Origin: an uncultured Clostridia bacterium
Lineage (GTDB): Bacteria > Bacillota > Clostridia > TANB77 > CAG-508
Length of the DNA stretch: 55,889 bases
Direction: 5' to 3'
Assembly (NCBI GenBank): GCA_934149275.1
Contig: CAKPEG010000009.1
Coordinates: 1-55,889, forward strand
This document shows, one piece after another, positions 8,175-16,917 of the stretch. The translations under genes were made by a program, and so were the position numbers. Under the pieces are notes generated by a model. It was given only the letters and a program-made list of their open reading frames with translations, was not told where the DNA came from and did no database searches. Each line of letters starts with the position of its first letter. The first letter of the stretch is position 1.

Positions 8175-9926
8175 GTGGAAAATGAATTTGTAAAACTAAA
8201 AATAGATGGGCAAGAAGTAAAAGTAAAAAAAGGAACTACAATATTACAAGCAGCAAAAGAAGCTGGAATCGACATTCCAACACTTTGTTTTTTGAAAGAT
8301 ATAAATGAAGTTGGAGATTGTAGAATTTGTGTTGTCGAAGTTGAAGGAAGAAGAGGCTTTGCAACATCTTGCATACAAACTGTTGAAGAAGGAATGGTAG
8401 TGCACACACATACACCAAATGTATTAGAAGCAAGACACGTAATATTAGATTTAATAATTTCAAATCACTCAAAAGATTGCTTAACATGTACACGTTCTGG
8501 AAATTGTGAGTTGCAAAAATTAGCTACAAAGTTTAACGTACTTAATGTAGAGTTTGAAGGTGAAAAAACAAAACATAAAATAGATGACTTATCACCTTCA
8601 ATTGTAAGAGATTTTGAAAAATGTATACTTTGTAGAAGATGTATATCAGCTTGCAAAAAGGTTCAAGGAATAGGAGCAATTGATTGCATAAATAGAGGCT
8701 TTGAATCTTGTATATCAACAGTTGGAGATCATAGTTTAAATGATGTTAACTGTACATTTTGTGGACAATGTATTCAAAGTTGTCCAACAGGAGCTCTTCA
8801 CGAAAAAGAAACAATAAATGATGTATGGGTAAAATTAAAAGATCCAGATACATTCGTTGTAGTGCAAACAGCACCCGCTGTAAGAGTAGCACTAGGAGAA
8901 GAATTTCAAATGGATGTTGGAACAAACGTTACAGGAAAAATGGTAACAGCATTAAAAAGATTAGGGTTTAACAAAGTATTTGACACAAATACTGGCGCAG
9001 ACATAACAATAATGGAAGAAGCAAATGAATTTATAGAAAGATTTTCAGAAAGCGGAGTATTTCCAATGATTACATCATGTAGTCCAGGTTGGGTTAAGTA
9101 TATGGAAATGAATTATCCAGAATTAATACCTCATCTATCAACTTGCAAATCACCTCACGAAATGTTCGGAGCAATTGTTAAATCATACTATGCAGAAAAA
9201 GAAGGAATAGATCCGAATAAAATTTATGTTGTTTCCGTAATGCCATGCATTGCCAAAAAGTTTGAAAGACAAAGAAAAGAATTACAAAACGATGGAATGT
9301 ACAATGTTGATAATGTAATTACAACAAGAGAATTAGCAAGAATGATAAAACAAGCCAATATCGAATTTACAAAATTAGAAGATACAAATTTTGATAGCCC
9401 AATGGGAGAAGCAACAGGTGCTGCCGCAATATTTGGAACAACAGGTGGGGTAATGGAAGCAGCTCTAAGAACTGCGCAAGATGCTTTAACAGGAAAAGAC
9501 CTAGAAAAAATAGATTTTGAACAAGTTAGAGGTGGAGATGGAATAAAAAAAGCAACAATAAACATTGCTGGAAAAGAAATAAAAATAGCAGCAGTTAGCG
9601 GATTGAAAAATGCGCAAGAAATATTAGAAGAAATAAAATCAGGAAAGTCTGAATATCAATTTATTGAAATTATGGCATGTCCAGGCGGATGTGTGATGGG
9701 TGGAGGTCAACCAATAAAAAGTTCAAAAGAACGTTCAGAAAAAGATATAAGAAAATTAAGAGCTGATAGTTTATACACAATTGATGAAAAAAGTACAATA
9801 AGAAAATCACATGAAAATCCAATAGTAAGAAAGATATATAAAGATTATCTAGAAAAACCAGGAAGCCACAAAGCTCATGAATTATTACATACAAAATATG
9901 AAAAAAGAGAAAAGTATAATATATAG
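8175..9926 (+). CDS. hydA: HydA: catalytic [FeFe] hydrogenase subunit
   Basis: Produces or oxidises H2 at the H-cluster. From GTG 8175 (AAAGGAG eight bases upstream; the in-frame TTG at 8157 sits before that site) the protein is 583 aa. The N-terminal NuoG-like part has a [2Fe-2S] domain (C38, C49, C52, C66), a His-Cys [4Fe-4S] site (H98, C102, C105, C111) and two further clusters (CILCRRCISAC, CTFCGQCIQSC). The three H-cluster motifs are TSCSPGW (C302), MPCIAKK (C358) and MACPGGCVMGGGQP (C502, C506). The C-terminal small-subunit helix region ends in KAHELLHTKY. All catalytic residues are present. No maturase genes (hydE/F/G) lie in the window. Confidence 0.96.
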   Translation: MENEFVKLKIDGQEVKVKKGTTILQAAKEAGIDIPTLCFLKDINEVGDCRICVVEVEGRRGFATSCIQTVEEGMVVHTHTPNVLEARHVILDLIISNHSKDCLTCTRSGNCELQKLATKFNVLNVEFEGEKTKHKIDDLSPSIVRDFEKCILCRRCISACKKVQGIGAIDCINRGFESCISTVGDHSLNDVNCTFCGQCIQSCPTGALHEKETINDVWVKLKDPDTFVVVQTAPAVRVALGEEFQMDVGTNVTGKMVTALKRLGFNKVFDTNTGADITIMEEANEFIERFSESGVFPMITSCSPGWVKYMEMNYPELIPHLSTCKSPHEMFGAIVKSYYAEKEGIDPNKIYVVSVMPCIAKKFERQRKELQNDGMYNVDNVITTRELARMIKQANIEFTKLEDTNFDSPMGEATGAAAIFGTTGGVMEAALRTAQDALTGKDLEKIDFEQVRGGDGIKKATINIAGKEIKIAAVSGLKNAQEILEEIKSGKSEYQFIEIMACPGGCVMGGGQPIKSSKERSEKDIRKLRADSLYTIDEKSTIRKSHENPIVRKIYKDYLEKPGSHKAHELLHTKYEKREKYNI

Positions 9927-10084
9927 AAGAGAAAAGATATAATATTTATTACAGTGTTATTAAGAATACATCAATGAAAGAATAAGCATCTTTCTCTAAG
10001 TAAATATCATTTGTTCAAACTAGAAATTGATTTTAGAAATGTTTGCATGAATTTTCGAACAAAAAATAATATTACATAAAAATA

Positions 10085-10112
10085 CCCCAGCCGTGAAAAC
10101 TCACGGCCGGGG
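10085..10112 (-). terminator. GC-rich terminator of the 10123-10713 gene
   Basis: A strong stem, CCCC-GCCGTGA with TCACGGC-GGGG around a four-base loop, ten bases past the minus-strand stop and followed on that strand by TATTTTTAT. It is far more GC-rich than the other terminators in the window. The stretch 9927-10084 holds no gene. Confidence 0.85.
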
Positions 10113-10122
10113 ATTTTAACTG

Positions 10123-10713
10123 TTAGAGACTTGAAACCAATTTGCCGATTAACCAGTTGTCATCGACATTAACTTTCATAGCTTCTTCGGGATCACTTAA
10201 GATGTTCAGAATTTCTTCAGATGGATTTGAAAACTTGTGCATCCACTGACGACAACGTTTCATATTCCATCCAGAGATGTTTCTGGAATCTCGTGGTACC
10301 ATAAAACATGAATCCAGGCTCTTGAAAGCAACGATGAATAAATAGTGATGTGAAAAATTGTTTTTTCTAGCCATCTTCTCGCAGTAGTCACTAGGTACGA
10401 ATTCTGTTAACTGCGCCAGCAGTGGGTACGGTGTATCCTTGTCATTCAGCAACTTGATTGTTACTGATTTGCTGAGTTCAACGACTATCTTCTTGAATTC
10501 ACAATATCCCATCAGATTATATAACCGGATTAAAGGCTGCTGAATCTGCGGTTCATACACGAACTCATCGAAAAAGTGAGAACGCTCAAATTCGTGTTTA
10601 GAGTTACAAATGAGGTAGTATCTTACGGCAAACTGAAAGTTTGCATCACCAGAATTTAAAACCTCCCGCTCCAATTTTTGCACAATGTCATTTACCATGA
10701 TTTCCTTTGTCAT
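10123..10713 (-). CDS. Unrecognised cytoplasmic protein of foreign-looking composition
   Basis: Encodes 196 aa from the ATG at 10713, chosen because GAAAGGAGAC lies just upstream; the longer frame to 10815 would need an unsupported hydrophobic leader. The product is soluble, with no membrane segment, and I recognise no family. Features include a Cys/Tyr-rich middle (YCEFKKIVVEL) and SGWNMKRCRQWMHKF near the C-terminus. Codon choice differs sharply from neighbours: CTG, CGC, AAC, GAC and TTC are common where flanking genes use TTA, AGA, AAT and TTT. It has its own promoter and terminator and stands alone, so recent acquisition is likely. Confidence 0.75.
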   Translation of the reverse strand: MTKEIMVNDIVQKLEREVLNSGDANFQFAVRYYLICNSKHEFERSHFFDEFVYEPQIQQPLIRLYNLMGYCEFKKIVVELSKSVTIKLLNDKDTPYPLLAQLTEFVPSDYCEKMARKNNFSHHYLFIVAFKSLDSCFMVPRDSRNISGWNMKRCRQWMHKFSNPSEEILNILSDPEEAMKVNVDDNWLIGKLVSSL

Positions 10714-10750
10714 AATGTAAGTCTCCTTTCTAATATTAGTATACATAAAA

Positions 10751-10779
10751 ATTATACCATAAAATAAATAAAAAATCAA
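10751..10779 (-). promoter_or_regulatory. Promoter of the 10123-10713 gene
   Basis: On the minus strand TTGATT (10774-10779), a 17-base spacer, then TATAAT (10751-10756). The -35 box lies inside the left arm of the 22-bp inverted repeat. Confidence 0.7.
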
Positions 10780-10878
10780 AAAACAGACAATTTTAAATTT
10801 ACAGAGAACCATCATTAGTAAATTTAGGTTTAATAATTTTGGCTCACGTCAAATCTAATTGTCTGTTTTTTGATTTTT
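10771..10878. repeat. Perfect 22-bp inverted repeat, arms 64 bp apart
   Basis: Arms 10771-10792 and 10857-10878 are exact reverse complements (core AAACAGACAATT / AATTGTCTGTTT). The 64 bp between them hold no gene. The element sits upstream of the foreign-looking gene and next to the end of the SASP gene. It could mark an insertion boundary, act as a terminator for the minus-strand SASP transcript, or be a MITE remnant. Confidence 0.8.
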
Positions 10879-10931
10879 AAACATTCATAAATTCTAACTT
10901 AACTAAAACTTATGACTATTTAAAACTAAAA

Positions 10932-11135
10932 CTATTTGTTAATCATTGAATTTTCAGCTTGTTGAATCATTTTCTTAACCATGTTACCACCTATTTTTCC
11001 GGCATCTCTAGCTGAAATGTTTCCATTATAACCATTCTTTAAATTAACACCAACTTCGTTTGCAACTTCATATTTGAATTTTTCTAAAGAATCCATAGCT
11101 TCTGGAACTAACTTTCTATTACTATTATTTGTCAT
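10932..11135 (-). CDS. Alpha/beta-type small acid-soluble spore protein
   Basis: DNA-coating protein of the dormant spore core that protects DNA from UV and serves as an amino-acid store on germination. From ATG 11135 (GGAGGTG eight bases upstream; the frame also opens at a TTG inside that site) it is 67 aa. The family core is clear: KFKYEVANEVGVNL contains the germination-protease cleavage region, and ARDAGKIGGNMVKKMIQQAE is the conserved C-terminal helix. Its presence with spoIVB and spoVG indicates an endospore former. It is a single-gene unit. Confidence 0.92.
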   Translation of the reverse strand: MTNNSNRKLVPEAMDSLEKFKYEVANEVGVNLKNGYNGNISARDAGKIGGNMVKKMIQQAENSMINK

Positions 11136-11199
11136 TGTATTCACCTCCAAGGTCTAATTATTATATTGAAAAAACTTTTGAATGTTTCTTCAATATATA

Positions 11200-11206
11200 T
11201 AGTATG
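11200..11206 (-). promoter_or_regulatory. Possible sigma-G/F -10 element of the SASP gene
   Basis: On the minus strand the sequence CATACTA, the consensus -10 for forespore sigma-G, occurs 64 bases before the SASP start. The -35 region at the right distance is a poor match, so this rests on the -10 and on the known sigma-G control of SASP genes. Confidence 0.4.
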
Positions 11207-11312
11207 TAAAAAATCAAAAAATAAACTGGAAATTTTTATGCAAAATATTTGAAAAAAAAAGTGGTAATGTTATAATATGAAAAGAATTTAGAAGAAAAAA
11301 GGAGAATTATGT

Positions 11313-12188
11313 ATGTACAAGTTAGTAGCAATTGATTTAGACGGAACATTACTAAATTCCTATGGAGAAGTTTCAGAAAACACAAAAGAGGAAATAAAAA
11401 AAGCAATTGAAAATGGAATTGAAGTAGTTCTCGCGTCAGGAAGACCAATTAGTTCAGTAGAAGATTTAGCAAATGAATTGCAAGCAAATCATTATTTGAT
11501 TTCAGGAAATGGTGCAATAGTATATGATATGCATAAAAAAGAAGTAGTTTATGATAGATTTTTAAGCAAAGAACAAGTGTTAAATATTGTAAAAATATGC
11601 GAAGAAAATAGCATTTACTACAATATATATACAGAAAATGAAGTATTAACAAAATCATTAAATTACAATACTTTATTCTATTATAGCGAAAATACACATA
11701 AGCAAGAAGAGAAGAGAACGAACATAAATATTTTAACCGATGTATATGATTATATTCTAAAATCAAATGATCAAAAATACTTAAAGGTAACTGTTTGTGA
11801 TCAAAGTCAAATTATTTTTGCAAGTATAATAAAAAAACTAAGAACAATAAATGATATTGACGTTTTAGATGTGGCTCATATGTCGAAAAAAATTATAAAA
11901 GCAGGAACAGAAGAAGTGTTAGTAGAATATTGTTATACTGAAATAACAAATAAAAATGTAAACAAATGGACAGCACTAGAATATATAATGAAAGAAAAAA
12001 ATATTGATAGAAGTGAAGTTGTAGCAATAGGAGATAATATCAATGATAAAGAAATGATTGAAGAAGCTGGTTTAGGTGTTGCAATGGGAAATAGTACGCC
12101 AGCAATTAAAGAAGTGGCAAATGTTGAAGTAGGAACAAACAATGAAGAAGGGGTCAGAGAAACTTTCCAAAAGTATATAAATGTATAA
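11313..12188 (+). CDS. HAD-superfamily Cof-type phosphatase
   Basis: A 291-aa haloacid-dehalogenase-type hydrolase of the Cof/YidA class (subfamily IIB), typically dephosphorylating sugar phosphates or nucleotide cofactors. Motif I is at the N-terminus (LVAIDLDGTLLNS, with both catalytic aspartates), motif II is LASGRP, the motif III lysine lies in the cap-core junction, and motif IV is VAIGDNINDKEMIEEAGLGVAMGNS. The substrate cannot be inferred. It starts at ATG 11313 after AAAAAAGGAG and stands alone between the SASP gene and the Tad-like locus. Confidence 0.92.
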   Translation: MYKLVAIDLDGTLLNSYGEVSENTKEEIKKAIENGIEVVLASGRPISSVEDLANELQANHYLISGNGAIVYDMHKKEVVYDRFLSKEQVLNIVKICEENSIYYNIYTENEVLTKSLNYNTLFYYSENTHKQEEKRTNINILTDVYDYILKSNDQKYLKVTVCDQSQIIFASIIKKLRTINDIDVLDVAHMSKKIIKAGTEEVLVEYCYTEITNKNVNKWTALEYIMKEKNIDRSEVVAIGDNINDKEMIEEAGLGVAMGNSTPAIKEVANVEVGTNNEEGVRETFQKYINV

Positions 12189-12342
12189 AAGTTACAAAAA
12201 CATTACAAAAGCTTATCTTTTAAATTACATTTATTGATATTATTTACTAAAATACGATAAAGTTGTACAATATTATCAAGAGTTTTAAATGATATAAAGA
12301 AAAGCAATATGCGTAAAAGCATAAATAAGGAGGAATATAAAA

Positions 12343-13293
12343 ATGGCAATGAACCCAATGCAAAGAAAAATTAGAAATTCATTTCTTTTTGGATTTCTAG
12401 TAGCTGTAATAATTGCAGCTGTTGTAATAGCTCTACTATATATGAGAGTAAAAGGATTAAAAGAAGAAATAGTAAAAATACAAAAATCACAAGAGGTTGC
12501 ATTAACAAAAGTATTTGCTGTTACAAAGGAAGTACAAAAAGATGAAACATTAACACAGTCAGAAGAAGAAAAAGATGATTCGAAAAAGAAAATTGAAGTA
12601 ATATCAGTACCATCTCAACAAGTTCCTGAAAATGCAGTTACACCTGACAACATAAAAGAACTTTTTGCAATAGATCCAGAAAGTGATAATCCAGAATATG
12701 AGATGACAGCAAAATTAAATTTATCAGTAAATACTGTTCTAACTACAGATATGGTTGAAAAGAGCAGTAAATCAGGCACGTTCAGAATGGCTGAGTATAC
12801 AATGATTTCATTACCATCAAAATTAAAACAAGGCGATTATGTAGATATACGTATTGCTTATCCAACAAGTGCTGATTTTGTTGTATTATCAAAAGTAAAA
12901 GTACAAGATGCTAATACTAATACAATTTGGCTAAAATTAGCTGAAAGCCAAATACTTTTATTAAACAATGCTATATTAGAATCATACATAGTAGAAGGAA
13001 CAAAAATATATGCAACACAATATATAGATGCGGCACAAGCAGAATTAAATTCAACATATGTACCAAACGCAACAGTAGCAAGCTTGATACAAGCAAACAA
13101 CTTTACAGAATATGATCAATCAATCCTTGATGATGCAAATAATGATGTAATGGATATAAGAAAATACATAGATTCTGTATTAGCAAAATACACAGATGAT
13201 GAAAAAACAAGCAAAGTAAACGAAGGATTCACTACAGAAAAAACAACAATTCAAGCAGCAAGAGAAGCATTAATGGGAGACTTAGGATATTAA
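12343..13293 (+). CDS. CpaB/RcpC-like SAF-domain protein of Tad-like locus
   Basis: First gene of the filament-like locus; 316 aa. One membrane helix at about residues 13-33 (FLFGFLVAVIIAAVVIALLYM) is followed by a short coiled coil, an acidic linker, and an extracellular part. That part has the SAF-like/CpaB strand pattern: LNLSVNTVLTTDMV, then YTMISLPSKLKQGDYVDIRIAYP. CpaB/RcpC proteins form an outside or secretin-associated part of Tad pili. This organism appears monoderm, so a wall-spanning role is more likely. The C-terminal third is helical, charged and unlike canonical CpaB. AAGGAGG precedes the ATG. It is 18 bases from the next gene. Confidence 0.75.
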   Translation: MAMNPMQRKIRNSFLFGFLVAVIIAAVVIALLYMRVKGLKEEIVKIQKSQEVALTKVFAVTKEVQKDETLTQSEEEKDDSKKKIEVISVPSQQVPENAVTPDNIKELFAIDPESDNPEYEMTAKLNLSVNTVLTTDMVEKSSKSGTFRMAEYTMISLPSKLKQGDYVDIRIAYPTSADFVVLSKVKVQDANTNTIWLKLAESQILLLNNAILESYIVEGTKIYATQYIDAAQAELNSTYVPNATVASLIQANNFTEYDQSILDDANNDVMDIRKYIDSVLAKYTDDEKTSKVNEGFTTEKTTIQAAREALMGDLGY

Positions 13294-13311
13294 TAAAAAT
13301 TGGAGGAACGA

Positions 13312-14016
13312 ATGAAGAAGATTGCATTTATAGGTTCATATGATAAAACTGATTTCTTATTATATGTTGCCAAAATGATGACTGTATTAGGAAAAAAAGT
13401 TTTAATAGTGGATTCAACAATTATACAAAAAGCAAAATATGTAGTTCCTGTAATTCATCCAACAAAAACATATGTAACAGAATTTGAAGAAATAGATGTA
13501 GCGGTAGGCTTTAATGATATGGACGAAGTAAGAGCCTACCTAGGCTACAATTCACTAGAAGAATTTCCATATGATTATTGCTTACTTGATATAGATACAT
13601 ATGATGGATATTGTAGTTTTGGAGCACAAGAGGCTATAAAAAATTATTTCGTCACATCTTTTGATGTATATTCATTGAAAAGAGGAATAGAAGCCTTATC
13701 GGGATTACAGCAAAAAATTACACTAACAAAAATTTTATTTTCAAAAGATATGTTACAAGAAGAAGATGAGTACTTAGAATTTTTAGCGATGACATGCAAT
13801 GTTGAATGGGAAAAAGAAAAAATTTATTTACCATTTGATAGAGGAGATCAAAGTGTAATTATTGAAAATCAAAGAACATCAAAAATAAATTTCAGAAATT
13901 TAAGTGCACAATATAAAGATGGATTAATTTTCTTAACAGAAGGAATTTTAGAGCAAGAAGGTATTGGCAGTGGAGAAATAAGAAGAGCTGTGAGAAAAAT
14001 AGAAAAAGGAGCTTAA
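13312..14016 (+). CDS. ParA-fold protein with degenerate P-loop (TadZ/CpaE-like)
   Basis: From ATG 13312 (GGAGG seven bases upstream) the product is 234 aa. The strand order, MKKIAFIGSYDKTDFLLYVAKMMTVLGKKVLIVDST then YDYCLLDIDTYDG, resembles ParA/MinD ATPases. However, the deviant Walker A motif KGGxGKT is replaced by GSYDKTDF, so nucleotide hydrolysis is doubtful. In Tad systems a ParA-like protein (TadZ/CpaE) localises the machine to a cell pole, and many lack a full P-loop. It is followed after four bases by a second ParA-like gene. Composition matches its neighbours. The assignment is by fold pattern and context. Confidence 0.65.
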   Translation: MKKIAFIGSYDKTDFLLYVAKMMTVLGKKVLIVDSTIIQKAKYVVPVIHPTKTYVTEFEEIDVAVGFNDMDEVRAYLGYNSLEEFPYDYCLLDIDTYDGYCSFGAQEAIKNYFVTSFDVYSLKRGIEALSGLQQKITLTKILFSKDMLQEEDEYLEFLAMTCNVEWEKEKIYLPFDRGDQSVIIENQRTSKINFRNLSAQYKDGLIFLTEGILEQEGIGSGEIRRAVRKIEKGA

Positions 14017-14020
14017 AAAA

Positions 14021-14869
14021 ATGGCAATTGTAACTTTTTGGAGCAGTACAAAAAGAGAAACTGCACAAACATTATCAATGTTAGCGATAGCGTGTCACAT
14101 GGCTGTTGAAAATAACACAAAAATTTTAATAATTGATACAAATTTTAATGATCCAACAATAAAAAATGCATTTTTTACAGACCGTGATACTTCAACAAGA
14201 AGAGCGGTAAAAATGCTTAACCAAGGTAAATTAGATATAGGCTCAGGAATTGAAGGATTATCAAAATTACTTGCTAGTGGAAAAACATCAGGAGATGTAA
14301 TAACAGATTATTCAAAAGTTATATATAAAGGAAGACTAGAAACAATATTAAGTTATTCATCAGAAAATGAAATGGATATACAACGTATAAAAAATACATA
14401 TAAAGACTTAATCAAAATTGCAGGACAACAATATGATTATGTTTTTGTTGATATTCCAAAAGGACTTGATAATCCATTTTCAAATGAAATATTGAATGTT
14501 TCTCAAGTTATAGTATATAACATGACACAAAGACAAAGAGATATAGATGAATATGTAAAATTAAAAGCAGAAAATCCACTTTTTAAATCAGGTAGAGTAC
14601 TTCCTTTAATAGGAAGATATGATAGATTTTCAAAATATACTAAAAAGAATGTTGCAAGAGACGTCGGCGAAAAGAAAGAAATACCAGCAGTATCTTATAA
14701 TACATTATTTTTCGAGAATGCAAATGAAGGACAACTTGGAAATTACTTTTTAAAATTCAGAAAAAGCTTAATAAGCAGTAATGATAGAAATGCAGTATTC
14801 ATAGACGAAGTCGCAAACGCAGCAGATAGACTTGTATTCAAAACACAAGAAGTACTAATGATGGGATAA
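14021..14869 (+). CDS. Second ParA/CpaE-like protein with degenerate P-loop
   Basis: A 282-aa protein with MinD/ParA-like order: MAIVTFWSSTKRETAQTLSMLAIACHMA (P-loop region), NTKILIIDTNFNDPTIKNAF (Walker A' and switch-like), and YDYVFVDIPKGLDNPF (Walker B). In the P-loop the invariant GK is missing (SSTKRETAQT), although a lysine and threonine remain. It lies four bases after the first ParA-like gene, with AAAAGGAG upstream. Two neighbouring ParA-like proteins may form a heterodimer. A CpaE/TadZ-like role in positioning the secretion ATPase is inferred from the cpaF-like gene directly downstream. Confidence 0.7.
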   Translation: MAIVTFWSSTKRETAQTLSMLAIACHMAVENNTKILIIDTNFNDPTIKNAFFTDRDTSTRRAVKMLNQGKLDIGSGIEGLSKLLASGKTSGDVITDYSKVIYKGRLETILSYSSENEMDIQRIKNTYKDLIKIAGQQYDYVFVDIPKGLDNPFSNEILNVSQVIVYNMTQRQRDIDEYVKLKAENPLFKSGRVLPLIGRYDRFSKYTKKNVARDVGEKKEIPAVSYNTLFFENANEGQLGNYFLKFRKSLISSNDRNAVFIDEVANAADRLVFKTQEVLMMG

Positions 14870-14915
14870 AAAAGCCAGCTTAAGAATAGCAAATGAGAAA
14901 GGAGTTTCTTTAGAA

Positions 14916-16884
14916 ATGGTTAACGCAATACTTATTATATTAATCATATTCGCAGTTTTATTTTATATAGCATATAAAATAAAACAGAATCAAAAAGCAG
15001 AAAAAGAAAATATTATAGAGCAAGACGATCAAACATATACACTAGAAAAAATGATTGCTTTTATAAAAAGAAGATTAGACGAAATTACAAAAGTAAACCT
15101 TTATGATATTGGTTTATCAGAAGAGGAATTAAGAAGAAGAAAAAATAAAAAGTATGAATTGAAAAAAGCTTTAAAAGGTTGTACATATGGAGATGTAAAT
15201 GATAAGAAATACATCAAAGAACTTATATATGATCTTTTATCAAAAGAGTATGGAGTTACAGAAACTAATATCTCAAAAGCTATTCCTTTTGACATACCAT
15301 CATTATTAACAGGTCAGGATAAATTCGATGTTATAATTCATGAATATCAAAAAAGCTTTGGCTATGAAGCTTTAGGTGAAATGATAAAAAAATATAATTT
15401 GGCTGTTTTGAAATATGTTCAAGGAGAGTCAAAACCATGTTATGTTATAACAGAAGATGAAATTAGTGAAATATATGAAAAAGAAAACTTTAAGTTATCT
15501 TTTAATGATAAACTAGAAATTGTTGTTCAAAGAATATATCAAAAATACAAAGGATACAGTAGTATCGATGAAGTAAGAGATATGAACATAGATGGTGTAT
15601 CTGGTGGTGTATCTGGTTTACCAGAAAGTTTCTTAAGCCAAGTTGCACAAACAGATGCAGATTACTTAACACAAATTACAGATGCAAAAGTACCACGTGC
15701 TTGCGATAGTATCTGGATCATGTTCCAAGGTAAATCAATCAGACTTGCATTCTTATCATTCGGAACAGAAGCAGAACTAAAGAGAGTATGTCAAAATATA
15801 TACAAATACAATAACCCAGGACAGTTATCTGATACAAACGGTTACAAAATCAACGAAATGAAAGATGGATCTCGTGTCGTTGTTGTTAGACCAAGTATGT
15901 CAGAGACATGGGCATTCTTCGTAAGAAAGTTCGACGTTAAGAGAGCTACACTAGAACAAATCGTTAGATTTGATGGAAAAGAAGAAGCAATAGAATTATT
16001 AAAATTCCTTGTAAAAGGAGCAAGAATTATAGCTCTAACAGGAGAGCAAGGTTGCCGGAAAAACAACAATGTTGATGGCAATGATAGAAAATATATACGA
16101 AACTATGAACCTTCGTATCACTGAAACTGCGTTCGAGTTGCACTTAAGAAAGATATATCCAACAAGAAATATCCTTTCAATGCGTGAAACAGAAACAATC
16201 GCAGGTCAGGAATGTTTGGACGTTCAGAAAAAGACTGATGGTTCCGTTAATATCATCGGTGAGGTTGCAACTGACCCCGTAGCATCTTGGATGATTCAGT
16301 CAGCACAGGTTGCTTCTAAATTTACATTATTTACTCACCACGCTAAAACATTCCCTAACTTAATAACAGCTCTAAGAAACTCAATGTTAAGAGCTGGAAC
16401 ATTTACAGATGAAAAAGTTGCAGAAGACCAGGTTGTTCAAGTATTAAACTTTGATATTCACTTGGTAAAAGACTTTAGAGGTAGACGTTATATTGAAAGA
16501 ATAACAGAATGTATTCCAGTAGAAGAAAGAAACGAATATACATATGACCATAGAAGAGAAAGAACAATGGAAGGAAAAGTTGATAAGTTCTTTGACAATG
16601 CAACAATGTTCTTCTCAAAAACAACAAATAAAGAATTATACAAATATAGAAATGTTCTTGAATTTGTTAACGATTCATATGTTCTTGTAAATCCAATTTC
16701 TGATGAAAACATAAGAGGAATGAGAGAAAACATGGATGATCAAGATCAAATAGAATTTGATAAATTCTTAGAAAGAAATTGGGGAATAAGACCACAAACA
16801 ATTGGTGCAACTGCAACAGAAGGAGCAGCAAGAACAAGAAATGTTAGCCCATCACACAATATACAACCAGCAACAGATTTATAG
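14916..16884 (+). CDS. CpaF/TadA-like secretion ATPase, frameshifted in Walker A
   Basis: Type II/IV secretion-type hexameric ATPase powering filament assembly. The frame runs from ATG 14916 to a stop at 16124, and the remainder continues in the +1 frame to 16884. Removing one C at 16055-16056 restores GEQGCGKTT, the Walker A, and a continuous protein of about 655 aa. Downstream are an Asp-box-like region, VNIIGEV (Walker B) and FTHHAKT (His box), as in CpaF. An N-terminal membrane helix (residues 2-21) is unusual for CpaF. The C-terminus ends in a low-complexity linker. Around the frameshift (about 15700-16340) codon choice shifts to CAG, ATC, CGT and GGT, unlike the rest of the gene. Confidence 0.8.
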
Positions 16885-16917
16885 AATAAACGAGAAAAAC
16901 AGGAGGTGCAACTAACA

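Noticed and set aside
9990..10075. Possible further copy of the ~145-bp repeat
   Set aside because: Only TTCGAACAAA and a few A/T stretches match; no hairpin 1 or 2 can be found.
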